Both the position numbers and the translations under genes were made by a program. DNA of 36,550 nt from Synergistales bacterium (GTDB taxonomy: Bacteria > Synergistota > Synergistia > Synergistales > Aminobacteriaceae): positions 1 to 36,550 of the forward strand of contig BNVH01000034.1 in NCBI GenBank assembly GCA_025997955.1, in the 5' to 3' direction. A model generated the notes under the pieces. The model was not told the origin of the DNA and searched no databases. It saw only the letters and a list, made by a program, of their open reading frames with translations. This document shows, in pieces, positions 24,716-31,889 of this stretch. Positions within the stretch are counted from its first letter, which is position 1. Each line of letters begins with the position of its first letter.

Positions 24716-25123
24716 ATGAAAAATAAAATGAGAACGGGAATGAAAATAGGAAAGTTTGCGGGAGCGGTTTTTATTTTTCTCGCCATTTATCTTTTCTCGT
24801 TTGCTGAAGCGGCCGACTACGCCGATCAAAAGGCCTTGGCGTTGTCGCTCCGTTTTTCCGTCTCCCGCCTCCCAACGGACTCGTCCGACGACGTGGCCAA
24901 AGAAAAAGAAGCGCTTTATCTGCGAATTATAAATGAATGTCCCGATACAAGCGAGGCGGAGGAGGCGTACTGGGAGCTTTCAAATCTTTACCTTGACGGT
25001 TTTGACGAGCCCAAAGAAAAGGAGGCGGTCGCTGTATTGGAAAGATTTCTCAAAGAGCTGTCCGACTCTCCTTGGGCACTGCACGTGAACAGCCGGCTGA
25101 AATGGCTTAGAGGCGAGAATTGA
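24716..25123 (+). CDS. Exported TPR-like protein of unknown function
   Basis: The 135-aa protein begins with a basic stretch and a hydrophobic core (AGAVFIFLAIYLFSF) ending in AEAAD, a signal-peptidase I-type signal. The mature part is helical. It carries one tetratricopeptide-like repeat pattern, CPDTSEAEEAYWELSNLYL, followed by FLKELSDSPWALHVNSRLKWL. Such proteins often act as periplasmic scaffolds. AAGGAAAA lies upstream of ATG 24716. It stands alone on the plus strand with 126 bp before the next gene. Confidence 0.7.
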   Translation: MKNKMRTGMKIGKFAGAVFIFLAIYLFSFAEAADYADQKALALSLRFSVSRLPTDSSDDVAKEKEALYLRIINECPDTSEAEEAYWELSNLYLDGFDEPKEKEAVAVLERFLKELSDSPWALHVNSRLKWLRGEN

Positions 25124-25249
25124 ACAAATATACAACACTATCGCCGTTTAAATATACGATTGCGCGGTTTGCCATATGGACGTATTATTCTTAGCGTAGT
25201 GTTTTGGAGATGTGAAAACCTGACCTTGACGAAAGGGGATGTAACAAGA

Positions 25250-25747
25250 ATGAAAGAATTTGACCTTAAGTGGCTCGGTATGGCGGTGACGGCGGCTGTT
25301 TTGTGCTTCGCGGTGCCCGGCGCGACGATAGTATACGCGGCGGAGGGTGACGGGAATACCGCTCAGAAAACGGCCAAATCTTACGATCCTGACGATTACT
25401 ACGACTATGAAGAGAAAGTAAAAAGAGACAGCGATAGCGGCAACGATTTTATCAGGGCGGCGGCTCTCGTAGCGGGCGCGGTGGTTTTGTATAAGATACT
25501 CAAGCCGCATTACCGTCGTGACGACCGCAACATTCACCGCCCGGGGCCGGGGTATTACCGCCCAGGACCAGGGCATGGTCGCCCAGGGCCGTGGTATCGG
25601 TACGATGAGCCGGGACGCGGACCAGGCCGCGGTGACGATCGTCATTGGCGCGTAGAGCCGGGCCGCAGACCCGGCCCCCGTCACCCCGCGCCGCGCCCGG
25701 GGCCGCGCCCTCATATGCGGGACGACAGACCTCACCATCGCAGGTAA
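25250..25747 (+). CDS. Exported protein with a Pro/Gly/Arg-rich low-complexity tail
   Basis: From ATG 25250 the product is 165 aa: a signal peptide (WLGMAVTAAVLCFAVPG then YAAEG), an acidic Asp/Tyr-rich linker, one hydrophobic segment FIRAAALVAGAVVLYKIL, and a C-terminal tail dominated by RPGPG-like repeats with His, Arg and Tyr. The function is unknown. The composition suggests an envelope-associated or surface protein. The frame extends to ATG 25160, but ATG 25250 gives the signal peptide and has GAAAGGGG upstream. A probable terminator follows. Confidence 0.65.
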   Translation: MKEFDLKWLGMAVTAAVLCFAVPGATIVYAAEGDGNTAQKTAKSYDPDDYYDYEEKVKRDSDSGNDFIRAAALVAGAVVLYKILKPHYRRDDRNIHRPGPGYYRPGPGHGRPGPWYRYDEPGRGPGRGDDRHWRVEPGRRPGPRHPAPRPGPRPHMRDDRPHHRR

Positions 25748-25794
25748 AGTCAGTAAAAATAGAATTAAATCGAAATGCAAACGAACATGGCGGG

Positions 25795-25830
25795 CAGTGA
25801 GCAATTCACCGCTCGCTGTTTTCAATTTTT
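25795..25830 (+). terminator. Probable terminator after the exported Pro/Gly-rich gene
   Basis: CAGTGAGC (25795-25802) pairs with GCTCGCTG (25811-25818), with one G-T pair, around an 8-nt loop. TTTTCAATTTTT follows. It lies about 50 bp after the stop of the preceding gene on the same strand. Confidence 0.55.
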
Positions 25831-25850
25831 GTGTTAATATAAAAACGATT

Positions 25851-25879
25851 TTGTGTAAGCGCATTTGTGAAAATATATA
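25851..25879 (+). promoter_or_regulatory. Candidate promoter of the TolC-like gene
   Basis: TTGTGT (25851-25856) and TATATA (25874-25879) are 17 bp apart in a very AT-rich stretch about 45 bp before the TTG start at 25923. The AT richness makes chance matches likely, so confidence is moderate. Confidence 0.4.
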
Positions 25880-25922
25880 TTATTATATAAATAAACAGAT
25901 ACAATGATGAGGTGATTTTAAA

Positions 25923-27317
25923 TTGAAATTATATTTTAGTAGAGCGTTCGTTCTCGTCGCGGCATTTTTGGGATTTGTCTTTCCCGCCGAGTGCTCCGCT
26001 ATGCAGTTTGTGAGCCTCGAACGCTATCTTGAAATAGTTAGAGATAACAACCACTCGCTCAGAGCAGGCATAAAAAACGTCGAGGCCGCCTATTACAGCG
26101 TCAGAGCCGCCGTATCGTACCAGCGACCCAGAATATCGGCGTCGGGCAGCGCGTCATATCTCACGGATCAGGAGACGGGCGGTTCCCACAACAAAAACGC
26201 GGTTGTCTACAACACGACGCTCGGCCTTTCCCAGCGTATCAGCCTCGCCGGAGAATATACCTTAGACGAAAAACAGCTAATCCTCTCATACGAGGCGCAG
26301 CGCGCGGCGTTTGAGAACAGTGTGAACACGTTCTTTGCCATGGCTGAAGAAAACTACTGGGCGGCGGTCTTAGCGCGTGAAAACGTCGCCCTTCAAGTTG
26401 ACGTTTTGCGTCAGAGACTCGAAAATAACCGCGTGACGGAGGAAAAGTTCAAACAGCAGCTCGTCCCCAAGCTTGACCTCATACGCTCGGAGGCTCAGGT
26501 AGTGGCCGCCGAAAGTTTGGTGACAGAGGCTCAGGCGCAGCATAAGACGCTTTTGGCCACCTTGGCGTCCCTCGCCGGCGGCACGGAGATTTACCCCATA
26601 GGCGAACCGCTCATAGTGCCAAAATTCAGTCTTGGCATGGAGTTGGATAAGGCCATACTCACCCGCCCGGACACTCGCTCCGCCCGCGTTGCCTTGGAGC
26701 GAAGCAAGACGCTCAAAAAATTAGCCGCGAAAGGACTCTCCCCCACTTTATCCGCTACTATTGGCTGGACGCCTTGGAGCGACCCCTGGAACTCCTCCAC
26801 GCCGCAAAAAGGAGAGTTCGGCGCGTCCCTTACTCTCAATATCCCGCTCACTGACGGCAACGAGACAAAATACAACACGCTGAACGCGGACAGACTCGTG
26901 CAGGCGGCGGAGGCCACTTTGAAATCGGTCGAAAACACCGCAAGATTGGAGATGGCCGTCGCCCTCAACAACTGGGATATGGCCGAGTCCTTGGAGAAAG
27001 CCAAAAAACGTCAGGTGGAGCGCTCCGACGAAGAGCTTCGCATAACGGAACTTATGTACAACGAGGGCATGGGGGCGCAGATAGACCTTATCAACGCTCA
27101 GACCGAAAATCAACAGGTGCGCACCGAATATCTCAACGCGGTGAGGGGAATGTATATAGCGCTTGTTCAGCTTCGCAGGTCGGTCGGGGACTACGCGCCA
27201 AATGAAGAGGGGACTTGGAAAAAAGCCGTTATTCGTTATGGCAAAGGAAACGATGTGCCAAACGAGATGAGCTCTATTAACTCTATAAAGGTTAGATTGG
27301 GCGTAAGCAAAAAATAA
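25923..27317 (+). CDS. TolC-like outer-membrane efflux protein
   Basis: The 464-aa protein has a signal peptide (AFVLVAAFLGFVFPAECSA) and the repeated helical hairpin plan of outer-membrane efflux (OEP/TolC) proteins. LERYLEIVRDNNHSLRAGIKN opens the first half, with LDLIRSEAQVVAAESLVTEAQAQ in the coiled hairpin. The second half shows QIDLINAQTENQQVRTEYLNAVRGMY before a short tail. TolC trimers form the exit duct for RND, ABC or MFS pumps; the partner pump is not in the window. The start is TTG 25923, with GAGGTGA upstream. Its presence shows the cell has an outer membrane. Confidence 0.87.
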   Translation: MKLYFSRAFVLVAAFLGFVFPAECSAMQFVSLERYLEIVRDNNHSLRAGIKNVEAAYYSVRAAVSYQRPRISASGSASYLTDQETGGSHNKNAVVYNTTLGLSQRISLAGEYTLDEKQLILSYEAQRAAFENSVNTFFAMAEENYWAAVLARENVALQVDVLRQRLENNRVTEEKFKQQLVPKLDLIRSEAQVVAAESLVTEAQAQHKTLLATLASLAGGTEIYPIGEPLIVPKFSLGMELDKAILTRPDTRSARVALERSKTLKKLAAKGLSPTLSATIGWTPWSDPWNSSTPQKGEFGASLTLNIPLTDGNETKYNTLNADRLVQAAEATLKSVENTARLEMAVALNNWDMAESLEKAKKRQVERSDEELRITELMYNEGMGAQIDLINAQTENQQVRTEYLNAVRGMYIALVQLRRSVGDYAPNEEGTWKKAVIRYGKGNDVPNEMSSINSIKVRLGVSKK

Positions 27318-27413
27318 GGCGCGTATAGGGGCATAAGGGTATATAAGGACAGAAAGCAAGGCGAGCTATAGAGAGAGAGAAATAAAGCAGATTCAAAGCG
27401 GGGGTGTTGGTCA

Positions 27414-28175
27414 ATGAAGACTATATGGACGCTTGCGGCGGTTTTTACGCTTTCTACGTCGATTTTTACGTCATCGGCATCCGCTGAGTTGGAGCGTTAT
27501 GATTTTGTTTTACCTAAGCAAAAAGAGCCTCTAAGGCTACTATTTCCTAAGGCTTTCTCGGAAGAATCGCTTGCCGGGGATATTATAAAGGGCTTACCTG
27601 AGTACGAAGCGCCAGCGCCCGTCAAGAGAAAAGTTTCGCCGCTGACTTTGGCGGGAAACAGAGCGGCCGAGATAGAGATAGCCGAGAAGCGCCACAGCGT
27701 TCCGAAAAGGAACGAGGCCAAGAGAAAAAGCATAGCGGCGCTTTTCAAACAGTACAACAAACGTCTGAGCGACGCCCAGGCTCAAGAGTACGCCGTGCTT
27801 ATCGTTCAGATTGCCGATAAATTCAAACAGAACCCGCTTCTTGTGGCGGCGATGATCGTAAACGAGTCATCGGCGCAGCGCGACGCGGTTTCGCGCGGCG
27901 GGGACTATGGGCTCATGCAGGTTCGTTGGCGTGTTCACCAGAAAAAAATTCGCCAAAAATATCCGAACATCAAAAAAGCCAATGATATGTTCAACCCGAA
28001 AAACAACATTATGGTCGGGGTGGAGATTCTCTCAGATTGCCGGGAAAGGGCGGACTACAACACAAGAGACGCCATTCTATATTACAGCGCCGGAAACGAG
28101 CGTTTGGCGGACAACGTTCTGTTATCTTTGTACAAATTAGAAAACCTGTATATGGAAAGGCTCGCTAAGGGCTAA
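27414..28175 (+). CDS. Periplasmic lytic transglycosylase (SLT fold)
   Basis: The 253-aa protein has a signal peptide ending SSASAEL. A basic linker of about 100 residues precedes a C-terminal SLT domain. The catalytic Glu is in MIVNESSAQRDAVSRGGDYG, followed by the diagnostic GLMQVR and later NNIMVGVEILSDC and ILYYSAGNERL. Such enzymes cleave peptidoglycan glycan strands with 1,6-anhydro ring formation. It follows the TolC-like gene by 96 bp on the same strand and has GGGGGTG upstream of ATG 27414. The linker may position it near the wall or a secretion channel. Confidence 0.88.
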   Translation: MKTIWTLAAVFTLSTSIFTSSASAELERYDFVLPKQKEPLRLLFPKAFSEESLAGDIIKGLPEYEAPAPVKRKVSPLTLAGNRAAEIEIAEKRHSVPKRNEAKRKSIAALFKQYNKRLSDAQAQEYAVLIVQIADKFKQNPLLVAAMIVNESSAQRDAVSRGGDYGLMQVRWRVHQKKIRQKYPNIKKANDMFNPKNNIMVGVEILSDCRERADYNTRDAILYYSAGNERLADNVLLSLYKLENLYMERLAKG

Positions 28176-28204
28176 CATAGCGTTCGCCCCGCGCAAAAAA
28201 GAAT

Positions 28205-28233
28205 TTGACGGAAACGGATTTTTTTATTAGAAT
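28205..28233 (+). promoter_or_regulatory. Promoter upstream of the zinc-ribbon gene
   Basis: TTGACG (28205-28210) and TAGAAT (28228-28233) are separated by exactly 17 bp. The start of transcription would be near 28240, about 35 nt before ATG 28275, with AGGAGGTGG between. Confidence 0.6.
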
Positions 28234-28274
28234 AATAGTGGTTTTAAGACAAAGTATGTAGGAGGTGGTGTTAC

Positions 28275-28436
28275 ATGGCTAAGTTCCGTTGTATTGAGTG
28301 CGGAGCGGAGTTTGAGGTTGATGCGGACGAGTCTACGAAGCGTTGTCCTAAATGCTTTAGCCGTTATCTTGAGCTGATTGTCGGAGAAATCAAAAGAGGC
28401 AAATCTTGGAGCGCCAAAAGTTTCAGCGTAAAATAG
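28275..28436 (+). CDS. 53-aa zinc-ribbon protein
   Basis: The reading frame from ATG 28275 to TAG 28436 encodes a 53-residue protein with RCIECGAEF (Cys6, Cys9) and RCPKCFSR (Cys24, Cys27), a complete four-cysteine zinc ribbon or rubredoxin-like knuckle. A basic C-terminal tail follows (GEIKRGKSWSAKSF). A strong Shine-Dalgarno (GGAGGTGG) and a promoter support it. It may be a small transcription or translation-associated protein or an electron carrier; I cannot choose. Confidence 0.8.
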   Translation: MAKFRCIECGAEFEVDADESTKRCPKCFSRYLELIVGEIKRGKSWSAKSFSVK

Positions 28437-28525
28437 ACGCTTAGGATTTGCGCAAAATACGTTTTGGTTTATTAAATTTACGTTTATAAAACTCGCGCTC
28501 TTTTCAGCCAAAAGGGGAGATGTCT

Positions 28526-29206
28526 TTGTTACGTCTACGCCGCGTACAACGTTGGCTTTTTTGCGTTGTTGTTTTCGCGCTGTTCTCGGTAGCTTTCGCT
28601 CGCGCGTCGTCTGCCGGCCCGCCTCTGCCAAGTTTGGTGGCTCTTTCCATGCCTTCTATAGACTTCTACGAGTTATCATCCAACGTACCCTCGCTCATGA
28701 AGGTGACAGCTCAGATTATGCCCAATATAAAAGATTGGGATCTAAAAGAGAAGGAAAGCAGCCAGAGCAAGGGCTCTCTCGCTTTAGCTTGGCCCGTGAA
28801 AGGTACGGTGTCGTCGGGCTTTGGGCCGCGCGGCATGGGGTCCGGCGGCAGATGGAACATGCACGAGGGGCTTGATATTCCGGTCCCCAAGGGCACGCCG
28901 GTGCAGGCCGCTATGGACGGAGTCGTCGCTGAGGCGCGGGTCTACAACGGCTACGGAAACACCGTCATAATATCTCACGAAAACGGCGTCAGAACGCTTT
29001 ACGCCCACTGCTCCGAGATTGTGGTCAAAAAAGGGCAGGTGGTGGAGGTCGGGCAGATGATAGCCTATTCTGGCAACACGGGACGCTCTACTACGCCGCA
29101 CGTGCATTTTGGCGTTATGACGTCGGGGACTTTCTGTGACCCGACCGCGTTTTTGAAGTATCCGGCGCAGAACTTTGTGCATAAGTCAAAAAGTGAGCGC
29201 GACTGA
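28526..29206 (+). CDS. M23-family peptidoglycan endopeptidase
   Basis: The protein of about 226 aa has an N-terminal hydrophobic signal (RWLFCVVVFALFSVAFA) and a C-terminal LytM/M23 domain. The zinc ligands are present: His and Asp in MHEGLDIPV, and HVHFGV for the second pair. WPVKGTVSSGFGPRG and SGNTGRSTTPHVHF are diagnostic. M23 enzymes cut peptide cross-links in peptidoglycan, or act as activators when ligands are missing; here they are complete. ATG 28520 directly abuts GGGGAG, so TTG 28526 has the better spacing. speE begins within a few bases after the stop. Confidence 0.88.
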   Translation: MLRLRRVQRWLFCVVVFALFSVAFARASSAGPPLPSLVALSMPSIDFYELSSNVPSLMKVTAQIMPNIKDWDLKEKESSQSKGSLALAWPVKGTVSSGFGPRGMGSGGRWNMHEGLDIPVPKGTPVQAAMDGVVAEARVYNGYGNTVIISHENGVRTLYAHCSEIVVKKGQVVEVGQMIAYSGNTGRSTTPHVHFGVMTSGTFCDPTAFLKYPAQNFVHKSKSERD

Positions 29207-30091
29207 TTGATGCCGCCAAATTCAGCCGCCCGCGAGGGCGAACTTTCACCCGTGACGCGTGAGCGCCGAGAGAACAGCCTCTGGCTCACCGAAGAGCAAA
29301 CAAGCGGTCTCAGTTTGTCTTTGCGGGTGAGCGAGACCGTATTTGCCAAAAAAACACAGTATCAGGACATTCTCATAGTCGATACGACGGAGTATGGAAG
29401 GACGCTTGTGCTTGACGGCGCTATTCAGCTCACCGAGAGGGACGAGTTCTGTTACTCCGAGATGATGGCTCATGTCCCGCTGTGTTCTCACCCCTCGCCT
29501 CTGCGTGTATTGATAGTGGGCGGAGGAGACGGGGCCATCTTGCGCGAGGTGTTGCGGCATCCGTACATAGATCGCTGTACTCTCATAGATATAGATAAAG
29601 ACGTAACCGCGGCATCTGAGAAATACCTGCCTTTCGCAAGCGTCGCGCTCAAAGACCCGCGCGCCGACGTGAGGCACATGGACGCGTTAGCGTATCTCAA
29701 GACGACTAACGAGCGCTTTGACGTCGTCATAGTGGACAGCACCGACCCGGTGGACTTCGCGGCCGGGCTTTTTCAGTCACCGTTTTACGCGGATATAAAA
29801 AGGATCTTGAAAAAAGACGGCATAATGACAGAGCTTGCCGAGTCGCCGTTCTCTGATACCGCGCTCATGAAACAGGCTATACAACAGATGCGAACGGTGT
29901 TTCCTATCGTTAAAATGTATTGGGGCGCGGTCCCTACTTATCCGAGCGGCATGTGGACATACGGCGTGGCGTCGCTTGCGCCGGACCCAGCTTTGCCAGT
30001 AAGGCGGGTAGAGGGAACAAGGTATTATTCGCAAAAAATTCACGGCGCGTCCTTTGTGCTACCGCCTTTTTTGTCGGATTTAATAGAATAG
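29207..30091 (+). CDS. speE: Spermidine synthase (polyamine aminopropyltransferase)
   Basis: SpeE transfers an aminopropyl group from decarboxylated S-adenosylmethionine to putrescine. The 294-aa protein has the SAM-binding signature VLIVGGGDGAILREVLRH and the acidic binding residue in CTLIDIDKD. The substrate-binding motif VIVDSTDPV follows, then YWGAVPTYPSGMWTYGVAS near the end. GRTLVLDGAIQLTERDEFCYSE is a typical early block. The start is uncertain: TTG 29207 or ATG 29210 directly after the M23 stop, or GTG 29252 nearer the conserved region. The TAG stop at 30089-30091 lies in frame with a rubrerythrin fragment (see next entry). No speD is seen nearby. Confidence 0.93.
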   Translation: MMPPNSAAREGELSPVTRERRENSLWLTEEQTSGLSLSLRVSETVFAKKTQYQDILIVDTTEYGRTLVLDGAIQLTERDEFCYSEMMAHVPLCSHPSPLRVLIVGGGDGAILREVLRHPYIDRCTLIDIDKDVTAASEKYLPFASVALKDPRADVRHMDALAYLKTTNERFDVVIVDSTDPVDFAAGLFQSPFYADIKRILKKDGIMTELAESPFSDTALMKQAIQQMRTVFPIVKMYWGAVPTYPSGMWTYGVASLAPDPALPVRRVEGTRYYSQKIHGASFVLPPFLSDLIE

Positions 30092-30220
30092 CGCGACGCA
30101 AAGGTCAAGTGGCGCTGCCGCAACTGCGGCTTCGTGCGTGAGGACACAGAAGCGCCCGATGCGTGCCCGGCCTGCAACCACCCCCAAGCGTACTTCGAGC
30201 TTTTGGGAGAGAACTGGTAG
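30092..30220 (+). pseudogene. C-terminal rubredoxin-domain remnant of a rubrerythrin
   Basis: Directly after the speE stop and in the same frame, 42 codons read through KVKWRCRNCGFVREDTEAPD and CPACNHPQAYFELLGENW to TAG 30218-30220. This is the C-terminal rubredoxin-like domain of rubrerythrin, with both CxxC pairs. The diiron ferritin-like domain (about 140 residues) and a start codon are missing. It is most simply a gene truncated by a deletion or insertion that put speE next to it. A readthrough SpeE-rubredoxin fusion is possible but unlikely. Confidence 0.75.
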
Positions 30221-30251
30221 GAAATTGCGCTTGTAAGAGAACAAATAAAGC

Positions 30252-30294
30252 GGAGGCGACGTAGCGGATTACGTCTCCTCCATATTTAGTTTTT
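30252..30294 (+). terminator. Probable terminator after the rubrerythrin remnant
   Basis: GGAGGCGACGTA (30252-30263) pairs with TACGTCTCCTCC (30270-30281) with one mismatch. ATATTTAGTTTTT follows. It lies 31 bp past the remnant's stop, fitting the original terminator of the rubrerythrin gene, and now ends speE transcription. Confidence 0.6.
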
Positions 30295-30317
30295 ATGAAA
30301 ATTGGGGGTGATGGGGT

Positions 30318-30605
30318 TTGAAATTTGAGTGGGACGAAAATAAAAATAAAATAAATATCGCTAAGCACGGTGTTTCCTTTAAAGAAGCGCAATATGTCTT
30401 TTATGATGAAAATGCAATTTTTATTTACGATGACGAGCATTCCGCTGATGAGGAACGATTTATAATTATTGGTGCGGATAATATATTCCGAATCCTTATG
30501 GTGTGTCATTGTTATAGTGAAAATAGCGGTATAATAAGAATTATCTCAGCAAGAAAAGCGACCGAGAACGAAACCAAACAATACGGAGGTAATTATGAAA
30601 GCTGA
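30318..30605 (+). CDS. brnT: BrnT-family toxin (DUF497), RelE-fold ribonuclease
   Basis: BrnT is an mRNA-cleaving toxin of a type II toxin-antitoxin pair. The 95-aa protein has the family signature FEWDENKNKINIAKHGVSF at the N-terminus, then a DERFIIIG-like strand (DEERFIIIGAD). IIRIISARKATENE at the C-terminus carries the usual Arg-Lys active-site residues. The start is TTG 30318 after GGGGGTGA. The antitoxin gene begins 11 bp before its end, so the pair is translationally coupled. The pair lies just after a rearranged rubrerythrin remnant and may be newly arrived. Confidence 0.86.
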   Translation: MKFEWDENKNKINIAKHGVSFKEAQYVFYDENAIFIYDDEHSADEERFIIIGADNIFRILMVCHCYSENSGIIRIISARKATENETKQYGGNYES

Positions 30606-30819
30606 GTATGATTTTTCAAACGGAGTGAAAAACCCTTATTACAAGGAACTTCACCGTGATGTGACTATTTCGGTTGATTTATACCTTTATGAGCGTTTTG
30701 AGCAAATAGCGAAAGAAAAAGGTGTTTCGGTAAATCGAATCATCAATCATTGCCTTGATGAATACAGCGATAAATTAAGGCGGGAGCAACTATATAACCC
30801 ACTCCCAACTCCGAATTAA
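30595..30819 (+). CDS. BrnA-like ribbon-helix-helix antitoxin
   Basis: The 74-aa protein starts with a linker of the sort seen in BrnA (KAEYDFSNGVKNPYYKEL). A ribbon-helix-helix fold follows: strand DVTISVDLYLYERFEQIA, then GVSVNRIINHCLDEYS. RHH antitoxins bind the toxin and repress the operon promoter. ATG 30595 is preceded by GGAGGT inside brnT. Its last 30 bp overlap the 3' end of the opposing YigZ gene. Confidence 0.78.
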   Translation: MKAEYDFSNGVKNPYYKELHRDVTISVDLYLYERFEQIAKEKGVSVNRIINHCLDEYSDKLRREQLYNPLPTPN

Positions 30820-31422
30820 TTTTCTGTTCAGGAGCTCGCTTAGGGCGTTTTCGGCATGGTTTGCGAATGACGCTCTCACCTCGGCCTCCGCTCTCACCTC
30901 GGCCTCGTAGCTCCATATGGGGTTTCCGACTAAGCCGCAGGAGTTCAGGGCGTGAGTGGTATCTTTTATCGCCGCGTAGGGCAGATTGACTGACAATCTC
31001 TTTGTTCTGATTTTGAGCGCTCGCCGCGAGAGGTTTACGGCTGTCTTGCTCGCCTCCCCGTAGGCCTCAATAAGGCCGCGCACGCCTAATTTTATCCCGC
31101 CAAAGTATCGCGTCACGATGACGGCCGCGCAGAACAGCTCGCCACGCTTTATGGATGACAGAATGGGCCTGCCTGCCGTCCCAGTTGGCTCTCCGTCGTC
31201 CGAGCAGTGGGATATTTCTTGAGAGTCCGCGCCGGGGGCCAATCTGTACGCCCAACAGCTGTGATTCGCCTCTTTATGGAGACGCTCAACCTCAGATAAG
31301 ATGACCCGGAAGTCCTCCGCGCTCTCGCAGGGTGATAGACGCGCTATAAAAAGCGAGCGTTTGACTTTCAGCTCGCTCGTGAGCGTCTCGCTTGGCGCGT
31401 AAAAGTCGTCTATATGTTCCAC
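30790..31422 (-). CDS. YigZ/IMPACT family protein
   Basis: The 210-aa product has the IMPACT/UPF0029 core: SELKVKRSLFIARLSPCESA at the start, HKEANHSCWAYRL, DDGEPTGTAGRPILSSI and VIVTRYFGGIKLGVRGLIEAYG, then a C-terminal ferredoxin-like domain of about 70 residues. The cellular role is not settled; eukaryotic IMPACT regulates translation. GTG 31422 is preferred over an upstream in-frame start at 31515 because it gives the normal family length. It overlaps the HIT gene by 13 bp, and AAGGGCGA precedes it. Its 3' end overlaps the antitoxin gene by 30 bp tail-to-tail. Confidence 0.88.
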   Translation of the reverse strand: MEHIDDFYAPSETLTSELKVKRSLFIARLSPCESAEDFRVILSEVERLHKEANHSCWAYRLAPGADSQEISHCSDDGEPTGTAGRPILSSIKRGELFCAAVIVTRYFGGIKLGVRGLIEAYGEASKTAVNLSRRALKIRTKRLSVNLPYAAIKDTTHALNSCGLVGNPIWSYEAEVRAEAEVRASFANHAENALSELLNRKLIRSWEWVI

Positions 31423-31889
31423 TCGCCCTTGAGTTTTTTGTAAGTCGCGGACAAGGCCTCCGGCACTACGCGCGTATCGGAGAAAACGGGCATGAAATTG
31501 CAGTCGCCAACCCACCGCGGGACTATATGCTGGTGAAGGTGTTCGTCTATCCCAGCGCCGGCGGCTTTGCCGAGGTTCATGCCGACGTTGAAGCCGTCAG
31601 GCGACATGACGCGCTTGATTACGCTCAAGGCGCGCGACGTCAGCCGGGTCATATCGCTTATCTCCGCGCCGCTCAATGACTCGTAGATGTTTGTGTGACG
31701 GTAGGGGACGACCATCATATGGCCTGGGTTGTAGGGGTAGAGGTTTAATATCACAAAGCACTCATCCCCGCGCGCCAAAATGTAGCGCTCGTCGTCTTTG
31801 TTCTCCTTTGGGAAATTACAAAAAATGCAGCCAGCGGGCTTTTCGATGTTTATATAGTCCATGCGCCATGTCGCAAAGATGTGACTCAA
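31410..31889 (-). CDS. HIT-family hydrolase, Ap4A-phosphorylase-like
   Basis: The 159-aa protein has the HIT motif HLHQHIVPRW and a CIFC zinc knuckle near the start, with NPGHMMVVPYRH between, as in Ap4A-hydrolase/phosphorylase relatives. These enzymes cut nucleotide polyphosphates or adenylylated nucleotides. The preferred start is TTG 31889 (MSHIFATWRMDYI), which overlaps the kinase stop as TTGA and is spaced 7 nt from AAGGAGG. ATG 31895 touches the Shine-Dalgarno and ATG 31907 lies before it. It is the middle gene of a kinase-HIT-YigZ operon. Confidence 0.9.
   Translation of the reverse strand: MSHIFATWRMDYINIEKPAGCIFCNFPKENKDDERYILARGDECFVILNLYPYNPGHMMVVPYRHTNIYESLSGAEISDMTRLTSRALSVIKRVMSPDGFNVGMNLGKAAGAGIDEHLHQHIVPRWVGDCNFMPVFSDTRVVPEALSATYKKLKGEWNI

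Noticed and set aside
25148..25864. 238-codon open frame on minus
   Set aside because: It mirrors the GC-rich Pro/Gly repeat of the plus-strand exported protein, whose signal peptide and Shine-Dalgarno make it the real gene.
30089..30220. SpeE-rubredoxin fusion by stop-codon readthrough
   Set aside because: No recoding signal or conserved context was seen; a truncated rubrerythrin remnant is simpler.
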